64,000 nt of DNA. Source: Pseudomonas sp. UBA6562. Its GTDB lineage: Bacteria; Pseudomonadota; Gammaproteobacteria; Pseudomonadales; Pseudomonadaceae. The notes beneath the pieces are model-generated. The model was not told where the DNA came from. It made no database searches and was given only the letters and a program-made list of their open reading frames with translations. Position numbers and translations under genes: made by a program. The DNA is taken from assembly GCF_002434265.1 (NCBI RefSeq), contig NZ_DJJS01000006.1, forward strand, positions 434,001 through 498,000, read 5' to 3'. This document shows, piece after piece, positions 45,490 through 54,765 of the stretch (position 1 is its first letter; each line of letters begins with the position of its first letter).

Positions 45490-46458
45490 ATGAGCGATGA
45501 AGCCACCCCCAGCCAATCCCCCCTCCCCGCCACACCGCGCACGCGCCGCCCACGCCAGCGCAAACCCGACGCCACCATCGTCCAGGTCAGCCAGCAGCCC
45601 ACCGCCCTGGAAGTCGCCACGGCGCGCAAAGGCAGCAACGAAGACAGCAGCTCCGCCCGCCTGCCCGCCAACTACCCCTACCGCACCCGCCTGCGCCGCG
45701 CCGAGTACGAGAAAGCCAAGCACGCCCTGCAGATCGAACTGCTCAAGGTACAGAACTGGGTCAAGGAAACCGGGCAGCGGGTGGTGATCCTGTTCGAGGG
45801 CCGTGACGCGGCGGGCAAAGGCGGCACCATCAAGCGCTTCATGGAACACCTCAACCCGCGTGGCGCACGGATCGTGGCGCTGGAGAAGCCCTCCGGCCAG
45901 GAAAAGGGCCAGTGGTATTTCCAGCGCTATATCCAGCACCTGCCCACGGCCGGGGAAATGGTGTTCTTCGACCGCTCCTGGTACAACCGCGCCGGCGTCG
46001 AACGGGTGATGGACTTCTGCACCCCGCCGCAATACCTGGAGTTCATGCGCCAGGCCCCCGAACTGGAACGCATGCTGTGCAACAGCGGCGTGCTGATGTT
46101 CAAGTACTGGTTCTCGGTCAACCGCGAAGAGCAGCTGCGCCGCTTCATCTCGCGCCGCGACGACCCGCTCAAGCACTGGAAGCTCTCGCCCATCGACATC
46201 AAGTCGCTGGACAAGTGGGACGACTACACCGCCGCCAAGCAGGCCATGTTCTTCCATACCGACACCGCCGATGCGCCGTGGACGGTGGTCAAGTCCGACG
46301 ACAAGAAGCGCGCGCGGATCAACTGCATCCGCCACTTCCTGCACTCGCTGGACTATCCCGACAAAGACCTCAGTGTGGCCCACGCACCCGACCCGCTCTT
46401 GGTCGGCCGCGCCTCGCGGGGCTTCGAAGAGGACGAGGCACCGACGACGGCAGGTTGA
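45490..46458 (+). CDS. ppk2: Polyphosphate kinase 2 (PPK2)
   Basis: 322 aa. Walker A in FEGRDAAGKGGTIKR, Walker B-like MVFFDRSWYNR, lid VERVMDFCTPPQY, and FKYWFSVNREEQLRRF. Phosphorylates nucleoside diphosphates from polyphosphate. The first ~60 residues are a Pro/Arg/Ser-rich low-complexity leader. Class (I) by single-domain length; exact nucleotide preference is not deducible. Confidence 0.93.
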   Translation: MSDEATPSQSPLPATPRTRRPRQRKPDATIVQVSQQPTALEVATARKGSNEDSSSARLPANYPYRTRLRRAEYEKAKHALQIELLKVQNWVKETGQRVVILFEGRDAAGKGGTIKRFMEHLNPRGARIVALEKPSGQEKGQWYFQRYIQHLPTAGEMVFFDRSWYNRAGVERVMDFCTPPQYLEFMRQAPELERMLCNSGVLMFKYWFSVNREEQLRRFISRRDDPLKHWKLSPIDIKSLDKWDDYTAAKQAMFFHTDTADAPWTVVKSDDKKRARINCIRHFLHSLDYPDKDLSVAHAPDPLLVGRASRGFEEDEAPTTAG

Positions 46459-46521
46459 ATCCGCGCAGGCGCTGCGCTTCAATACGCGCCCTCACGCCCG
46501 CCCCCCTTAAGGATTCGCCCG

Positions 46522-46965
46522 ATGGCCACCTCCAGCAAACAACAGAAACGCGCCAAGCGCGCCGCCAGCAAGGCCAAGCAGAACCGCATGGTGCGCAGCG
46601 GCCAGGCGGTCAAGGCCAGCAGCGGCGACAGCGCCAGCGTCGAGCAGGTGTACACCAAGGCCATGGATTCGGGCAGCTACGACGCGCTGTTCGAGAAGAT
46701 GAAGGCTGCCCAGCAGGACGGCCTGGTGCCGATGATCTCGGTGTTCCTGGTCGACCCATTGCTGGCGCTGGTGCTCAAGGGCCACAAGGAAGAACACGCT
46801 ACCGACTACATCGTCATGGTCTTCACCGCTTACCGCGACTGGCTCGACGGCACCGACGCCGACACCACCATGGCCTGGCTGGAGAGCGACGAATTCCAGG
46901 CGGCATATGTGGAGGCCTCGGAAGGGGTGGCGCGCTTGCAGCAACAGCAGAAGCAGTTCGGTTAA
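46522..46965 (+). CDS. Conserved hypothetical protein downstream of ppk2
   Basis: 147 aa. Strongly basic start (SSKQQKRAKRAASKAKQNRM) then an alpha-helical acidic domain (ASVEQVYTKAMDSGSYDALF; YIVMVFTAYRDWLDGTDADT). AAGGATTC precedes the ATG. Not recognised; the basic tail could bind nucleic acid or polyphosphate (speculation from the neighbour). Confidence 0.8.
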   Translation: MATSSKQQKRAKRAASKAKQNRMVRSGQAVKASSGDSASVEQVYTKAMDSGSYDALFEKMKAAQQDGLVPMISVFLVDPLLALVLKGHKEEHATDYIVMVFTAYRDWLDGTDADTTMAWLESDEFQAAYVEASEGVARLQQQQKQFG

Positions 46966-46986
46966 GGCCGCCAGGGCCGCCCAACG

Positions 46987-47019
46987 AAAAGGCCGCGCCC
47001 CTCACGGGACGCGGCCTTT
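46987..47019. terminator. Bidirectional terminator between convergent genes
   Basis: AAAAGGCCGCGCCCCTCACGGGACGCGGCCTTT has GGCCGCG/CGCGGCC arms with T-runs in both directions, serving the hypothetical gene (+) and the permease (-). Confidence 0.85.
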
Positions 47020-47049
47020 GCAGTTTCTACGTTTTCACATGCTGGCGAA

Positions 47050-48438
47050 TCAGCGCTCCATCGCCACCTTGCCCGCCACCCCGCGCTTGCGGTGCAACAA
47101 CAACCCGGTCGCTACCACACCGATGCTCAGCAAGGCCGTGGCGATGATCTCGGCACGGTGGTCCTCGCGCAGCGCCATCACCACCAGCACCGCGACGATG
47201 AACGCGATGGTCAGCCAGGTCAGGCCGGGGAACAGCCACATCTTGAACTCGATCCGCTCACCACGCGCTTCGCGCTGGCTACGCATGCGCAGTTGCGACA
47301 CGGCGATCACCAGGTACACCAGCAAGGCGATGGCCCCGGAGCTGGCCAGCAGGAACTCGAACACCTGCGCCGGCGCCACGAAGTTGGCGAACACGGTCAG
47401 GAAGGCCGCGGCGGTCGACAACAGCACGGCCCAGTGCGGCGTACCGGCACGGGTGGTGCGTTGCGCGATGGCCGGGGCGTCGCCGCGCTTGCTCAGCGAG
47501 AAGAGCATGCGCGAGGAGGTGTACAGCGCCGAGTTCAGGCAGCTGGTCACGGCGATCAGCACCACGATGTCGACGATCAACTTGGCGTTCGGCACACCGA
47601 TGCGGCTGAGTACGGTCTGGTAGGAACCGGTCTCGGCGAGCGCCGGGTCGTTCCACGGCACCAGGGCCACGACCAGGAAGATCGACACCAGGTAGAACAG
47701 GCAGATCCGCCAGATCACCGAGTTGGTGGCGCGGGTGATCTGCTTGGCCGGGTCTTTCGATTCGGCCGCCGCGATGGTGACGATCTCGGTACCCATGAAC
47801 GAGAACATGGTGGTCAGCATGGCCGCGAGCACCGCGCCCAGGCCGTTGGGCATGAAGCCCTGGGTGTCGAACAGATGGCTGACGCCGCTGACCTGGCTGT
47901 CCGGCACCAGGCCGAACATGGCCACGCAGCCGACGACGATGAAGGCGATGATCGCCAGCACCTTGAGCAGGGCGAACCAGAACTCGAACTCGCCGTAGTT
48001 CTTCACGCTGAACAGGTTGGTGCCGGTCAGGGCCAGGGTGATCAGCAGCGAGAACACCCACAGCTCGACGGCCGGGAACCAGGCGTGCAGGATCGCCGCC
48101 GCGGCGTTGGCTTCCAGGGGAATCACCAGCACCCAGAACCACCAGTACAGCCAGCCGATGGTGAAACCGGCCCAGCGGCCGATGGAGCGGTCGGCGTAGG
48201 TCGAGAACGACCCGGTGTCGGGCGAGGCGATGGCCATCTCGCCGAGCATGCGCATGACCAGAATGACCAGCGTGCCGGCCGCCGCGTAGGACAGCAGCAC
48301 CGCAGGGCCTGCCGCTGCGATGGCGTGGCCGGAGCCGACGAACAGACCAGCGCCGATCACGCCGGCGATCGACAGCATGGTCACATGCCGTGGTTTGAGC
48401 CCCTGAGCGAGGTCGTTGGAATTGTGCTTACCGCTCAT
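47050..48438 (-). CDS. APC-family amino acid permease (GABA permease-like)
   Basis: 462-aa 12-TM permease with the APC signature near the start (HVTMLSIAGVIGAGLFVGSGHAI) and FMGTEIVTIAAAESKDP, typical of GabP/ProY-type proton symporters. GABA or a related amino acid is likely; not certain from sequence. Divergent from the amino acid ABC transporter genes. Confidence 0.88.
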   Translation of the reverse strand: MSGKHNSNDLAQGLKPRHVTMLSIAGVIGAGLFVGSGHAIAAAGPAVLLSYAAAGTLVILVMRMLGEMAIASPDTGSFSTYADRSIGRWAGFTIGWLYWWFWVLVIPLEANAAAAILHAWFPAVELWVFSLLITLALTGTNLFSVKNYGEFEFWFALLKVLAIIAFIVVGCVAMFGLVPDSQVSGVSHLFDTQGFMPNGLGAVLAAMLTTMFSFMGTEIVTIAAAESKDPAKQITRATNSVIWRICLFYLVSIFLVVALVPWNDPALAETGSYQTVLSRIGVPNAKLIVDIVVLIAVTSCLNSALYTSSRMLFSLSKRGDAPAIAQRTTRAGTPHWAVLLSTAAAFLTVFANFVAPAQVFEFLLASSGAIALLVYLVIAVSQLRMRSQREARGERIEFKMWLFPGLTWLTIAFIVAVLVVMALREDHRAEIIATALLSIGVVATGLLLHRKRGVAGKVAMER

Positions 48439-49045
48439 AAAACTACCTTTGTAAGGAGTGGACCAACCCGAACCTGGAGAACGCGAGGCGTTCTGTGCGA
48501 TTTAGGCGCAGCCGTGTTCGGTTGAGGTGCAAGGGGCAATAAGCGGGCCAACGCATGCATTCGTACGCCTGCGACATCGTGGAACCTGCGGCCACCCTCG
48601 GTTTACCGGGCTTCGGCCATGCAATGACCGAAAGCCCCTCAAATCCACGCAAACCGTTGGGATTACAGAAATACCCACTTACAACTGCACCAAAGGTGCC
48701 CCTTGGTAACACCGCCGCACCTAAAGGCAGCACAGGGGAGCAACCGCAGGTTGCAACCCTCCGAGCCTCTACGATCGGGTATAGGTACCACCCGGTATCA
48801 AAGCGCTTCCCAGGCCTGACCAAAACTGGCAACATCGCGCCTTTTTTCCGTCGAGGTCGAGGCGCCGGCACTGTGCGTGCGGTCATCCTCGCGACAGTCC
48901 GCTGCAACGATGCGACACACTGCCGCGCCGACGCGCTTCGTCCCCCGCACCCTGGTTGGCTGTCACAGCGCCACATGCTAGCGTTGCGCAGGCCCGGAAG
49001 GCCGCCAAACAGCTGGGACTGCACCCGAACACATGAGGACCGCAC
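48439..49045. promoter_or_regulatory. Long divergent region, permease versus amino acid ABC operon
   Basis: 607 bp without a credible gene. TGCGACA occurs at 48570-48576; CGCGACA at 48890-48896 and TGCGACA at 48911-48917 form a direct repeat of 21-bp period about 130-155 bp upstream of the ABC ATPase gene. Poor codon character throughout. Confidence 0.4.
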
Positions 49046-49819
49046 ATGGCTCAGGCCACGCCCGCGCTGGAAATCCGCAACCTGCACAAACGCTACGGCG
49101 ACCAGGAGATTCTCAAAGGCATCTCCTTGACCGCCCGCGACGGCGACGTCATCTCGATTCTCGGCTCGTCCGGCTCCGGCAAGTCGACGCTGCTGCGCTG
49201 CATCAACCTGCTGGAGCACCCGCACCAGGGTGAGATCCTCCTGGCCGGCGAATCGCTCAAGCTCAAGGCCGCCAAGAACGGCGACCTGATCGCCGCCGAC
49301 AACCGCCAGATCAACCGCCTGCGCAGCGAGATCGGCTTCGTCTTCCAGAACTTCAACCTGTGGCCGCACATGTCGGTGCTCGACAACATCACCGAAGCCC
49401 CGCGCCGCGTGCTCGGCCAGAGCAAGGCCGAGGCGGTGGAAGCAGCCGAAGCGCTGCTGAACAAGGTCGGCATCTACGACAAACGCCACAGCTACCCCGC
49501 GCAGCTCTCCGGCGGCCAGCAGCAACGCGCCGCGATCGCCCGCACCCTGGCCATGAAGCCCAAGGTCATCCTGTTCGACGAGCCGACTTCGGCGCTCGAT
49601 CCGGAAATGGTCCAGGAAGTGCTTAGTGTCATTCGCGCATTGGCCGACGAAGGCCGCACCATGCTGCTGGTGACCCACGAAATGAATTTCGCCCGCCAGG
49701 TGTCCAGTGAAGTCGTCTTCCTGCACCACGGCCTGGTAGAAGAGCAAGGATCGCCGCAGCAGGTCTTCGAGAACCCGACCTCGGCGCGTTGCAAGCAATT
49801 CATGTCCAGCCACCGCTAA
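49046..49819 (+). CDS. Polar amino acid ABC transporter ATPase (HisP type)
   Basis: 257 aa. Walker A GSSGSGKSTLL, Q-loop VFQNFNLWPH, LSGGQQQRAAIARTL, Walker B VILFDEPTSALDPE, H-loop VTHE. First gene of a four-gene HisPJQM-type operon for basic/polar amino acids, possibly histidine or arginine/ornithine. Confidence 0.93.
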   Translation: MAQATPALEIRNLHKRYGDQEILKGISLTARDGDVISILGSSGSGKSTLLRCINLLEHPHQGEILLAGESLKLKAAKNGDLIAADNRQINRLRSEIGFVFQNFNLWPHMSVLDNITEAPRRVLGQSKAEAVEAAEALLNKVGIYDKRHSYPAQLSGGQQQRAAIARTLAMKPKVILFDEPTSALDPEMVQEVLSVIRALADEGRTMLLVTHEMNFARQVSSEVVFLHHGLVEEQGSPQQVFENPTSARCKQFMSSHR

Positions 49820-49830
49820 CGGAGCAACAC

Positions 49831-50586
49831 ATGCAGACCTACAAGAAATTCCTCCTGGCCGCTGCCGCCACGCTGGTCTTCTCCGCCAACGCCATGGCCG
49901 CGGAAAAACTGCGCATGGGTATCGAAGCGGCCTACCCGCCGTTCAACAACAAGGACGCCAGCGGCAACGTGGTGGGCTTCGACAAGGACATCGGCGACGC
50001 CCTGTGCGCCAAGATGAAGGTCGAGTGCTCGGTCGTCACCTCCGACTGGGACGGCATCATCCCGGCCCTGAACGCCAAGAAGTTCGACTTCCTGGTGTCG
50101 TCGCTGTCGATCACCGACGAGCGCAAGGTGGCCGTCGACTTCACCGACCCCTACTACTCCAACAAGCTGCAGTTCATCGCCCCCAAAGGCGTCGACTTCA
50201 AGACCGACAAAGCCTCGCTCAAGGGCAAGGTGATCGGCACCCAGCGCGCCACCCTGGCCGGCACATGGCTCGAAGACCACTACGGCAGCGACGTCGAAGT
50301 GAAACTGTACGACACCCAGGAGAACGCCTACCTCGACCTGGTCGCCGGGCGCATCGACGGCATCCTGGCCGACAAGTACGTGCAGTACGAGTGGCTCAAG
50401 GGCAAGGAAGGCCAAGGCTTCGAGTTCAAGGGCGAGCCGGTGGAAGAAAGCGACAAGATCGGCATCGCCGTGCGCAAGGGCGACGACCGCCTGCGCAACG
50501 ACCTGAACGCCGCGCTGAAGGAAATCAAGGCCGACGGCACCTACAAGAAGATCAACGACAAGTACTTCCCGTTCAGCATCGAATGA
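49831..50586 (+). CDS. Amino acid ABC transporter substrate-binding protein
   Basis: 251 aa with signal peptide (FLLAAAATLVFSANAMAAEK) and SBP_bac_3 features (LRMGIEAAYPPFNNKDASG; GFDKDIGDALCAKM; DFLVSSLSITDERK). HisJ/ArgT-like; Cys pair CAKMKVEC near residues 58-65 is typical of the lysine/arginine/ornithine/histidine group. Start ATG 49831 with CGGAGC upstream. Confidence 0.93.
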   Translation: MQTYKKFLLAAAATLVFSANAMAAEKLRMGIEAAYPPFNNKDASGNVVGFDKDIGDALCAKMKVECSVVTSDWDGIIPALNAKKFDFLVSSLSITDERKVAVDFTDPYYSNKLQFIAPKGVDFKTDKASLKGKVIGTQRATLAGTWLEDHYGSDVEVKLYDTQENAYLDLVAGRIDGILADKYVQYEWLKGKEGQGFEFKGEPVEESDKIGIAVRKGDDRLRNDLNAALKEIKADGTYKKINDKYFPFSIE

Positions 50587-50640
50587 TCCTCCCCGACCTG
50601 CGCGCCTGAGGGCGCGCGGGTATCTGGAAAGCACCTGCCC

Positions 50641-51336
50641 ATGAATATCGACTTGCACGGATTCGGCCCGGCCCTGCTGGCTGGCATGCTGATGACCGTA
50701 AAACTCGCGCTTTGCGCGCTGCTGCTGGGCCTGGTGCTCGGCCTGCTCGGCGCCCTGGCCAAGACTTCCCCCGCCAAGCCCCTGCAATGGCTGGGCGGCG
50801 CCTACTCGACCCTGGTCCGCGGCGTACCCGAACTGCTCTGGGTGCTGCTGATCTACTTCGGCACCGTCAACCTGGTCAGCCGTCTGGGCGAAGCCCTGAA
50901 CATGCCCGATCTGGAGCTGAGCGCCTTCGCCGCCGGCGTGATCGCCCTGGGGCTGTGCTTCGGCGCCTACGCCACGGAAGTGTTCCGCGGTGCCATCCTG
51001 GCCATCCCCAAGGGCCACCGCGAAGCGGGCCTGGCCCTGGGCCTGTCGCGCGGGCGCATCCTCTCGCGCATCATCCTGCCGCAGATGTGGCGTATCGCCC
51101 TGCCGGGGCTGGGCAACCTGTTCATGATCCTGATGAAGGACACCGCGCTGGTGTCGGTGATCGGCCTGGAAGAGATCATGCGCCACGCGCAGATCGGCGT
51201 GACCGTGACCAAGGAGCCGTTCACCTTCTACATGGTCGCCGCCTGCATGTACCTGGCCCTGACCGTGGTGGCCATGACCGGCATGCACTTCCTGGAAAAA
51301 CGCGCCGCTCGCGGCTTCATGAGGGCCGGGCAATGA
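50641..51336 (+). CDS. Amino acid ABC transporter permease (HisQ type)
   Basis: 231 aa, about five helices, with the permease EAA-like loop (FRGAILAIPKGHREAGLALGLS). Overlaps the following permease gene by 4 nt. Confidence 0.92.
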   Translation: MNIDLHGFGPALLAGMLMTVKLALCALLLGLVLGLLGALAKTSPAKPLQWLGGAYSTLVRGVPELLWVLLIYFGTVNLVSRLGEALNMPDLELSAFAAGVIALGLCFGAYATEVFRGAILAIPKGHREAGLALGLSRGRILSRIILPQMWRIALPGLGNLFMILMKDTALVSVIGLEEIMRHAQIGVTVTKEPFTFYMVAACMYLALTVVAMTGMHFLEKRAARGFMRAGQ

Positions 51337-52022
51337 ACTGGGATGTGATCATCAAGTACCTGCCGCGCCTGGCCGACGGCGCGTTGCTGACCCTGGAGCT
51401 GGTGGCCATCGCGGTGGTGGCCGGGTTGATCCTGGCGATCCCCATGGGCATCGCCCGCGCTTCGCACAAACCCTGGCTGCGCGCCCTGCCCTACGGCTAC
51501 ATCTTCTTCTTCCGCGGCACGCCGCTGCTGGTGCAGCTGTTCCTGGTCTACTACGGCCTTGCGCAGTTCGACGCCGTGCGCCACAGCGCCTTGTGGCCGT
51601 ACCTGCGCGATCCGTTCTGGTGCACCGTGCTGACCATGACCCTGCACACCGCCGCCTACATCGCCGAGATCCTGCGCGGGGCCTTGCAGGCCATCCCCCG
51701 TGGCGAGGTGGAAGCGGCGCGGGCGCTGGGCATGTCCAAGGCCAAGGCCATGTACTACATCCTGCTGCCACGCGCGGCACGGATCGGCCTGCCGGCGTAC
51801 AGCAACGAAGTGATCCTGATGCTCAAGGCCAGCGCGCTGGCCAGTACGGTGACCCTGCTGGAGCTGACCGGCATGGCGCGCACGATCATCGCGCGGACGT
51901 ATCTGCCGGTGGAGATCTTCTTTGCGGCGGGGGTGTTCTACCTGGTGATCTCGTTCGTGCTGGTGCAAGGGTTCAAGGTGCTGGAGCGGTGGTTGCGGGT
52001 GGATGCGTGTCAGGGGCGGTGA
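51333..52022 (+). CDS. Amino acid ABC transporter permease (HisM type)
   Basis: 229 aa, five predicted helices, EAA loop (LRGALQAIPRGEVEAARALG). Starts at ATG 51333 inside the stop of the previous gene; completes the heterodimeric membrane channel. Confidence 0.92.
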   Translation: MNWDVIIKYLPRLADGALLTLELVAIAVVAGLILAIPMGIARASHKPWLRALPYGYIFFFRGTPLLVQLFLVYYGLAQFDAVRHSALWPYLRDPFWCTVLTMTLHTAAYIAEILRGALQAIPRGEVEAARALGMSKAKAMYYILLPRAARIGLPAYSNEVILMLKASALASTVTLLELTGMARTIIARTYLPVEIFFAAGVFYLVISFVLVQGFKVLERWLRVDACQGR

Positions 52023-52165
52023 GCTGGTCTGCGCTTGGCCTATAGTCTGCGTGGGTCCCCTGCCCTTAACCTCGGCAGGCGACTCACAAGCCCCCATGAG
52101 TGGCTCCCCAAACGCTGATCACCGTCCCACTCTTGAGGCACAACGCACGACCCCTGGGAAGTGAG

Positions 52166-52210
52166 CCCTGTGGGAGCGGCTTCAGCCGCGATGGGCCGCA
52201 AAGCGGCCCC
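52166..52210. repeat. REP element in the 302-bp spacer 52023-52324
   Basis: CCCTGTGGGAGCGGCTTCAG CCGCGATGGGCCGCAAAGCGGCCCC: REP core plus a secondary GGGCCGC/GCGGCCC hairpin. The rest of the spacer between the permease and the methyltransferase shows nothing else recognisable. Confidence 0.8.
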
Positions 52211-52324
52211 AACCCTGTTATCACCTTCTGCCCCCGCTTGTACCGCGATTGGTCCGTCGGAACCGCACTGTCGCCCATCGCAGGTAAGCTATCGCACACC
52301 ACCCTCGCCCTTTCCAGACACTCC

Positions 52325-53539
52325 ATGACCAACCCCCAAACCCTCCAAGGCCCCCAACTCCTCACCCGCTTCCAGGCCCTGGACCGCTTCCTGGTACGCC
52401 ACCAAGCACTATGGCGCCCCCGCCCCTTCCACCACCTGCAACTCCCTTGGGAAGCCGACCATCCAACGTTGGCCAACCACCTGCGCCACTGCACCCTCGC
52501 ACAGGCCGAAGCCGCCGAGACTGACCCGGCCGCTTCACAACCACCCACCCCATTCCCCCAATGGGCCGACGAAGCCCGCCACCTCTCCCACACCCCCGAC
52601 CTCCCCGACATCGGCCTCCCTCCCGCCATCCCCCGCCTCGACGTCAACGTCCCCGGCCGCAAATGGCAGCAGATCGAGGCCTTCGGCCGCCGCCTCGACT
52701 ACCGCACCACGCCAACCCACTGGATCGACTGGTGCGCCGGCAAAGGCCACCTCGGCCGCCGCCTGCTGCAACCCGGCCAACGCCTCACCTGCCTGGAATA
52801 CGACCCCGCCTTGGTAGAGGCCGGCCTCGCACTGAGCACTCACCACCGATTGCCGGCCGAGCACCGCCAGCAAGACGTCATGGCCCCCGACTGCGCAGCA
52901 CAACTTTCCGACGAGGCCAGCGTGGTCGCCCTACACGCCTGCGGCGACCTGCACATACGCTTGCTGCACCTGGCCAGCGAACGCGGTTGCCCACAGATCG
53001 CCATCGCACCGTGCTGCTACAACCGCATCGCCGGCCAGCGCTACCAGCCGATCTCCGCGCCCGCACAAGCCAGCCCATTGGCCCTGAGCCTCGACGACCT
53101 CGCCCTGCCCCTCAGCGAAGCCGTCACCGCCAGCGCGCGCGTACGACGGCAGCGAGATGCGTCCATGAGCCGGCGCTTGGCGTTCGACCTGTTGCAGCGC
53201 GAGCAGCGTGGCGTCGACGAGTACCTGCCGACACCTTCGTTGCCGGTCGAATGGCTGCACAAGCCTTTCGCCGAGTACTGCCAGGATTTAGCCGCGCTCA
53301 AGGGGGTGGCGCTTACGGGCGGCGTCGATTGGACGGCCTTGGAAGCCGCCGGCTGGCAGCGCCTGGCCCAAGTGCGCAATCTGGAGCGGGTGCGCAACCT
53401 GTTCCGACGGCCGCTGGAGCTGTGGCTGGTGCTGGATCGAGCGTTGTTTATGGAGCAGAACCACTATCGCGTGCGGGTAGGAGATTTCTGTGAGTACGAC
53501 CTGACTCCAAGAAACCTAATGGTGCTTGCTGAGCGTTAG
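52325..53539 (+). CDS. Large class I methyltransferase (GSTCD/METTL25-like domain)
   Basis: 404 aa. SAM-binding region THWIDWCAGKGHLGRRL and LTCLEYDPALVEAG, then VALHACGDLHIRLLHLA and IAIAPCCYNRIAG, a pattern shared with the Methyltransf_32-type proteins (GSTCD, METTL25) and possibly acting on RNA. N-terminal ~130 residues are an uncharacterised helical region. Substrate unknown. Start ATG 52325. Confidence 0.8.
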   Translation: MTNPQTLQGPQLLTRFQALDRFLVRHQALWRPRPFHHLQLPWEADHPTLANHLRHCTLAQAEAAETDPAASQPPTPFPQWADEARHLSHTPDLPDIGLPPAIPRLDVNVPGRKWQQIEAFGRRLDYRTTPTHWIDWCAGKGHLGRRLLQPGQRLTCLEYDPALVEAGLALSTHHRLPAEHRQQDVMAPDCAAQLSDEASVVALHACGDLHIRLLHLASERGCPQIAIAPCCYNRIAGQRYQPISAPAQASPLALSLDDLALPLSEAVTASARVRRQRDASMSRRLAFDLLQREQRGVDEYLPTPSLPVEWLHKPFAEYCQDLAALKGVALTGGVDWTALEAAGWQRLAQVRNLERVRNLFRRPLELWLVLDRALFMEQNHYRVRVGDFCEYDLTPRNLMVLAER

Positions 53540-53899
53540 AAACAACAAATCCTGTGGATAAGTCTGTGCAAAAGCTTGTGATGAAAAATGGCGGAGCTAT
53601 TGCACACATCGATTTATCGAGTGACCCGTTAGCCAAAATTCCGGCTTTAGATCAGTAAAATCAGACACTTGAGCAGCATCGATCGCCTGCGACCAACGGT
53701 ACGTGATGTGCGTAACTTTGGCACACCCCTTGTGAATAACCAGGTCAGGTGATACGTCGAAAAGGCCTAAAGATTGGTTGAAATAATCTGAATATAAAAG
53801 AAACGATTGCACCCACAAAATGTCGCGACGGCCTGCAAAGACCGGACAAAACACCGTAAAATCGCCGTCATTCCCGCTATCGTTCGAAGAATCGCCACC
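53540..53899. other. AT-rich spacer upstream of the lipoprotein gene
   Basis: 360 bp, clearly richer in A/T than neighbours (e.g. 53755-53815). An open frame on the minus strand (53597-53974) has no protein-like composition and is not called. Likely contains the lipoprotein promoter; exact boxes not assigned. Confidence 0.4.
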
Positions 53900-54145
53900 G
53901 TGACTACTCTCAAAGCCCTCGCGCTCCCCCTCTTCGCCCTTCTGCTCACCGCCTGCGCTGCCCCGGCGCCTCACAACCCCGGCACCTCGGCCGACTGGCC
54001 CGTGCCTACCATGCAGCTAGGCGACAAACGCGGCCTTCCGCAAGGCTTCGAGCCCTGCCGCAAGCGCGGCTGCGACAACAACAAGCTCTTCTTCAACCCG
54101 GCCCAACCCGAGCCAAGCCCTACTACGCTGCACCGCGGCTGGTAA
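53900..54145 (+). CDS. Small lipoprotein (GTG start)
   Basis: 81 aa from a GTG at 53900. Lipobox LLLTAC after a short hydrophobic signal, then a small Pro-rich mature part with two cysteines (FEPCRKRGCDNNKLFF) that could form a disulphide. Membrane-anchored, function unknown. It lies directly before tRNA-Thr. Confidence 0.75.
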   Translation: MTTLKALALPLFALLLTACAAPAPHNPGTSADWPVPTMQLGDKRGLPQGFEPCRKRGCDNNKLFFNPAQPEPSPTTLHRGW

Positions 54146-54243
54146 GAAAATTCTCCTTTTCTAACGCGGGGTTAGGTTAATTTCGCCGGAATGCGAGGAA
54201 GTGGTTTACACCCGCCCCGCGATGGCTATAATGACGCCCCATT

Positions 54244-54319
<76 letters not shown>

Positions 54320-54363
54320 TATAAGGTTTCAGAGAAGGCTTTAAAAATCTCTGGAAACCACGG

Positions 54364-54389
54364 AAAACCCGCCTTCTGGCGGGTTTTTT
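54364..54389 (+). terminator. Terminator after tRNA-Thr
   Basis: AAAACCCGCC-TTCT-GGCGGGTTTTTTCGTTTT. Confidence 0.9.
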
Positions 54390-54481
54390 CGTTTTGGCCC
54401 CTTGTTGAATTTCGAGGCTAGCCAGCGCTAATGAGGGTGGTTCGAGGGTAGAGATCCGTTTCGATATCGGAGACTGCTGTT

Positions 54482-54765
54482 ATGGCCCACAGCACTGTCC
54501 TGCTCACAGATATCGCCTGCCTTACGGCAAAGCCTAGCGCGCGCGGGTACAAGCTTTTCGACGGCGACGGTTTTTATCTGCTTGTACAACCTAACGGCCG
54601 CAAAGGCTAGCGGCTTAGGTAAGTGAAACTCGATGGCCTCGATGGCCTCGATGGCTTCGAAGGCCTAACTGCCTCGGGCAGCTATCCGGCAATCGGACTG
54701 AGCGACGCACGCTGCAAGCGCTTCGAGATCAAGCAACAGCTTGCCAACAACATAGATTCCACCTA
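54482..54765 (+). pseudogene. Truncated tyrosine integrase (DUF4102 N-terminus)
   Basis: One frame translates as LTDIACLTAKPSARGYKLFD then GDGFYLLVQPNGRKG, stop (TAG where TGG is expected), RLR, stop, and on to SGSYPAIGLSDARCKRFEIK and QQLANNID. This is the N-terminal domain of P4-type integrases. Two nonsense codons and loss of the catalytic domain make it non-functional. It sits 160 bp from tRNA-Thr, the usual location of an island integrase, and ends exactly where the IS begins. Confidence 0.85.
54632..54667. repeat. 9-bp microsatellite in integrase relic
   Basis: GATGGCCTC twice, GATGGCTTC, then GAAGGCCTA: four degenerate 9-bp units in the reading frame of the relic (LDG LDG LDG FEG-like), probably a slippage expansion after the gene died. 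Confidence 0.75.

Noticed and set aside
48555..49130. 191-aa plus-strand frame before the ABC ATPase
   Set aside because: Overlaps the start of the real ATPase gene in another frame and has no family or codon support.
53597..53974. 125-aa minus-strand frame overlapping the lipoprotein gene
   Set aside because: Unlikely composition and no RBS; the lipoprotein on the plus strand has a clear lipobox.
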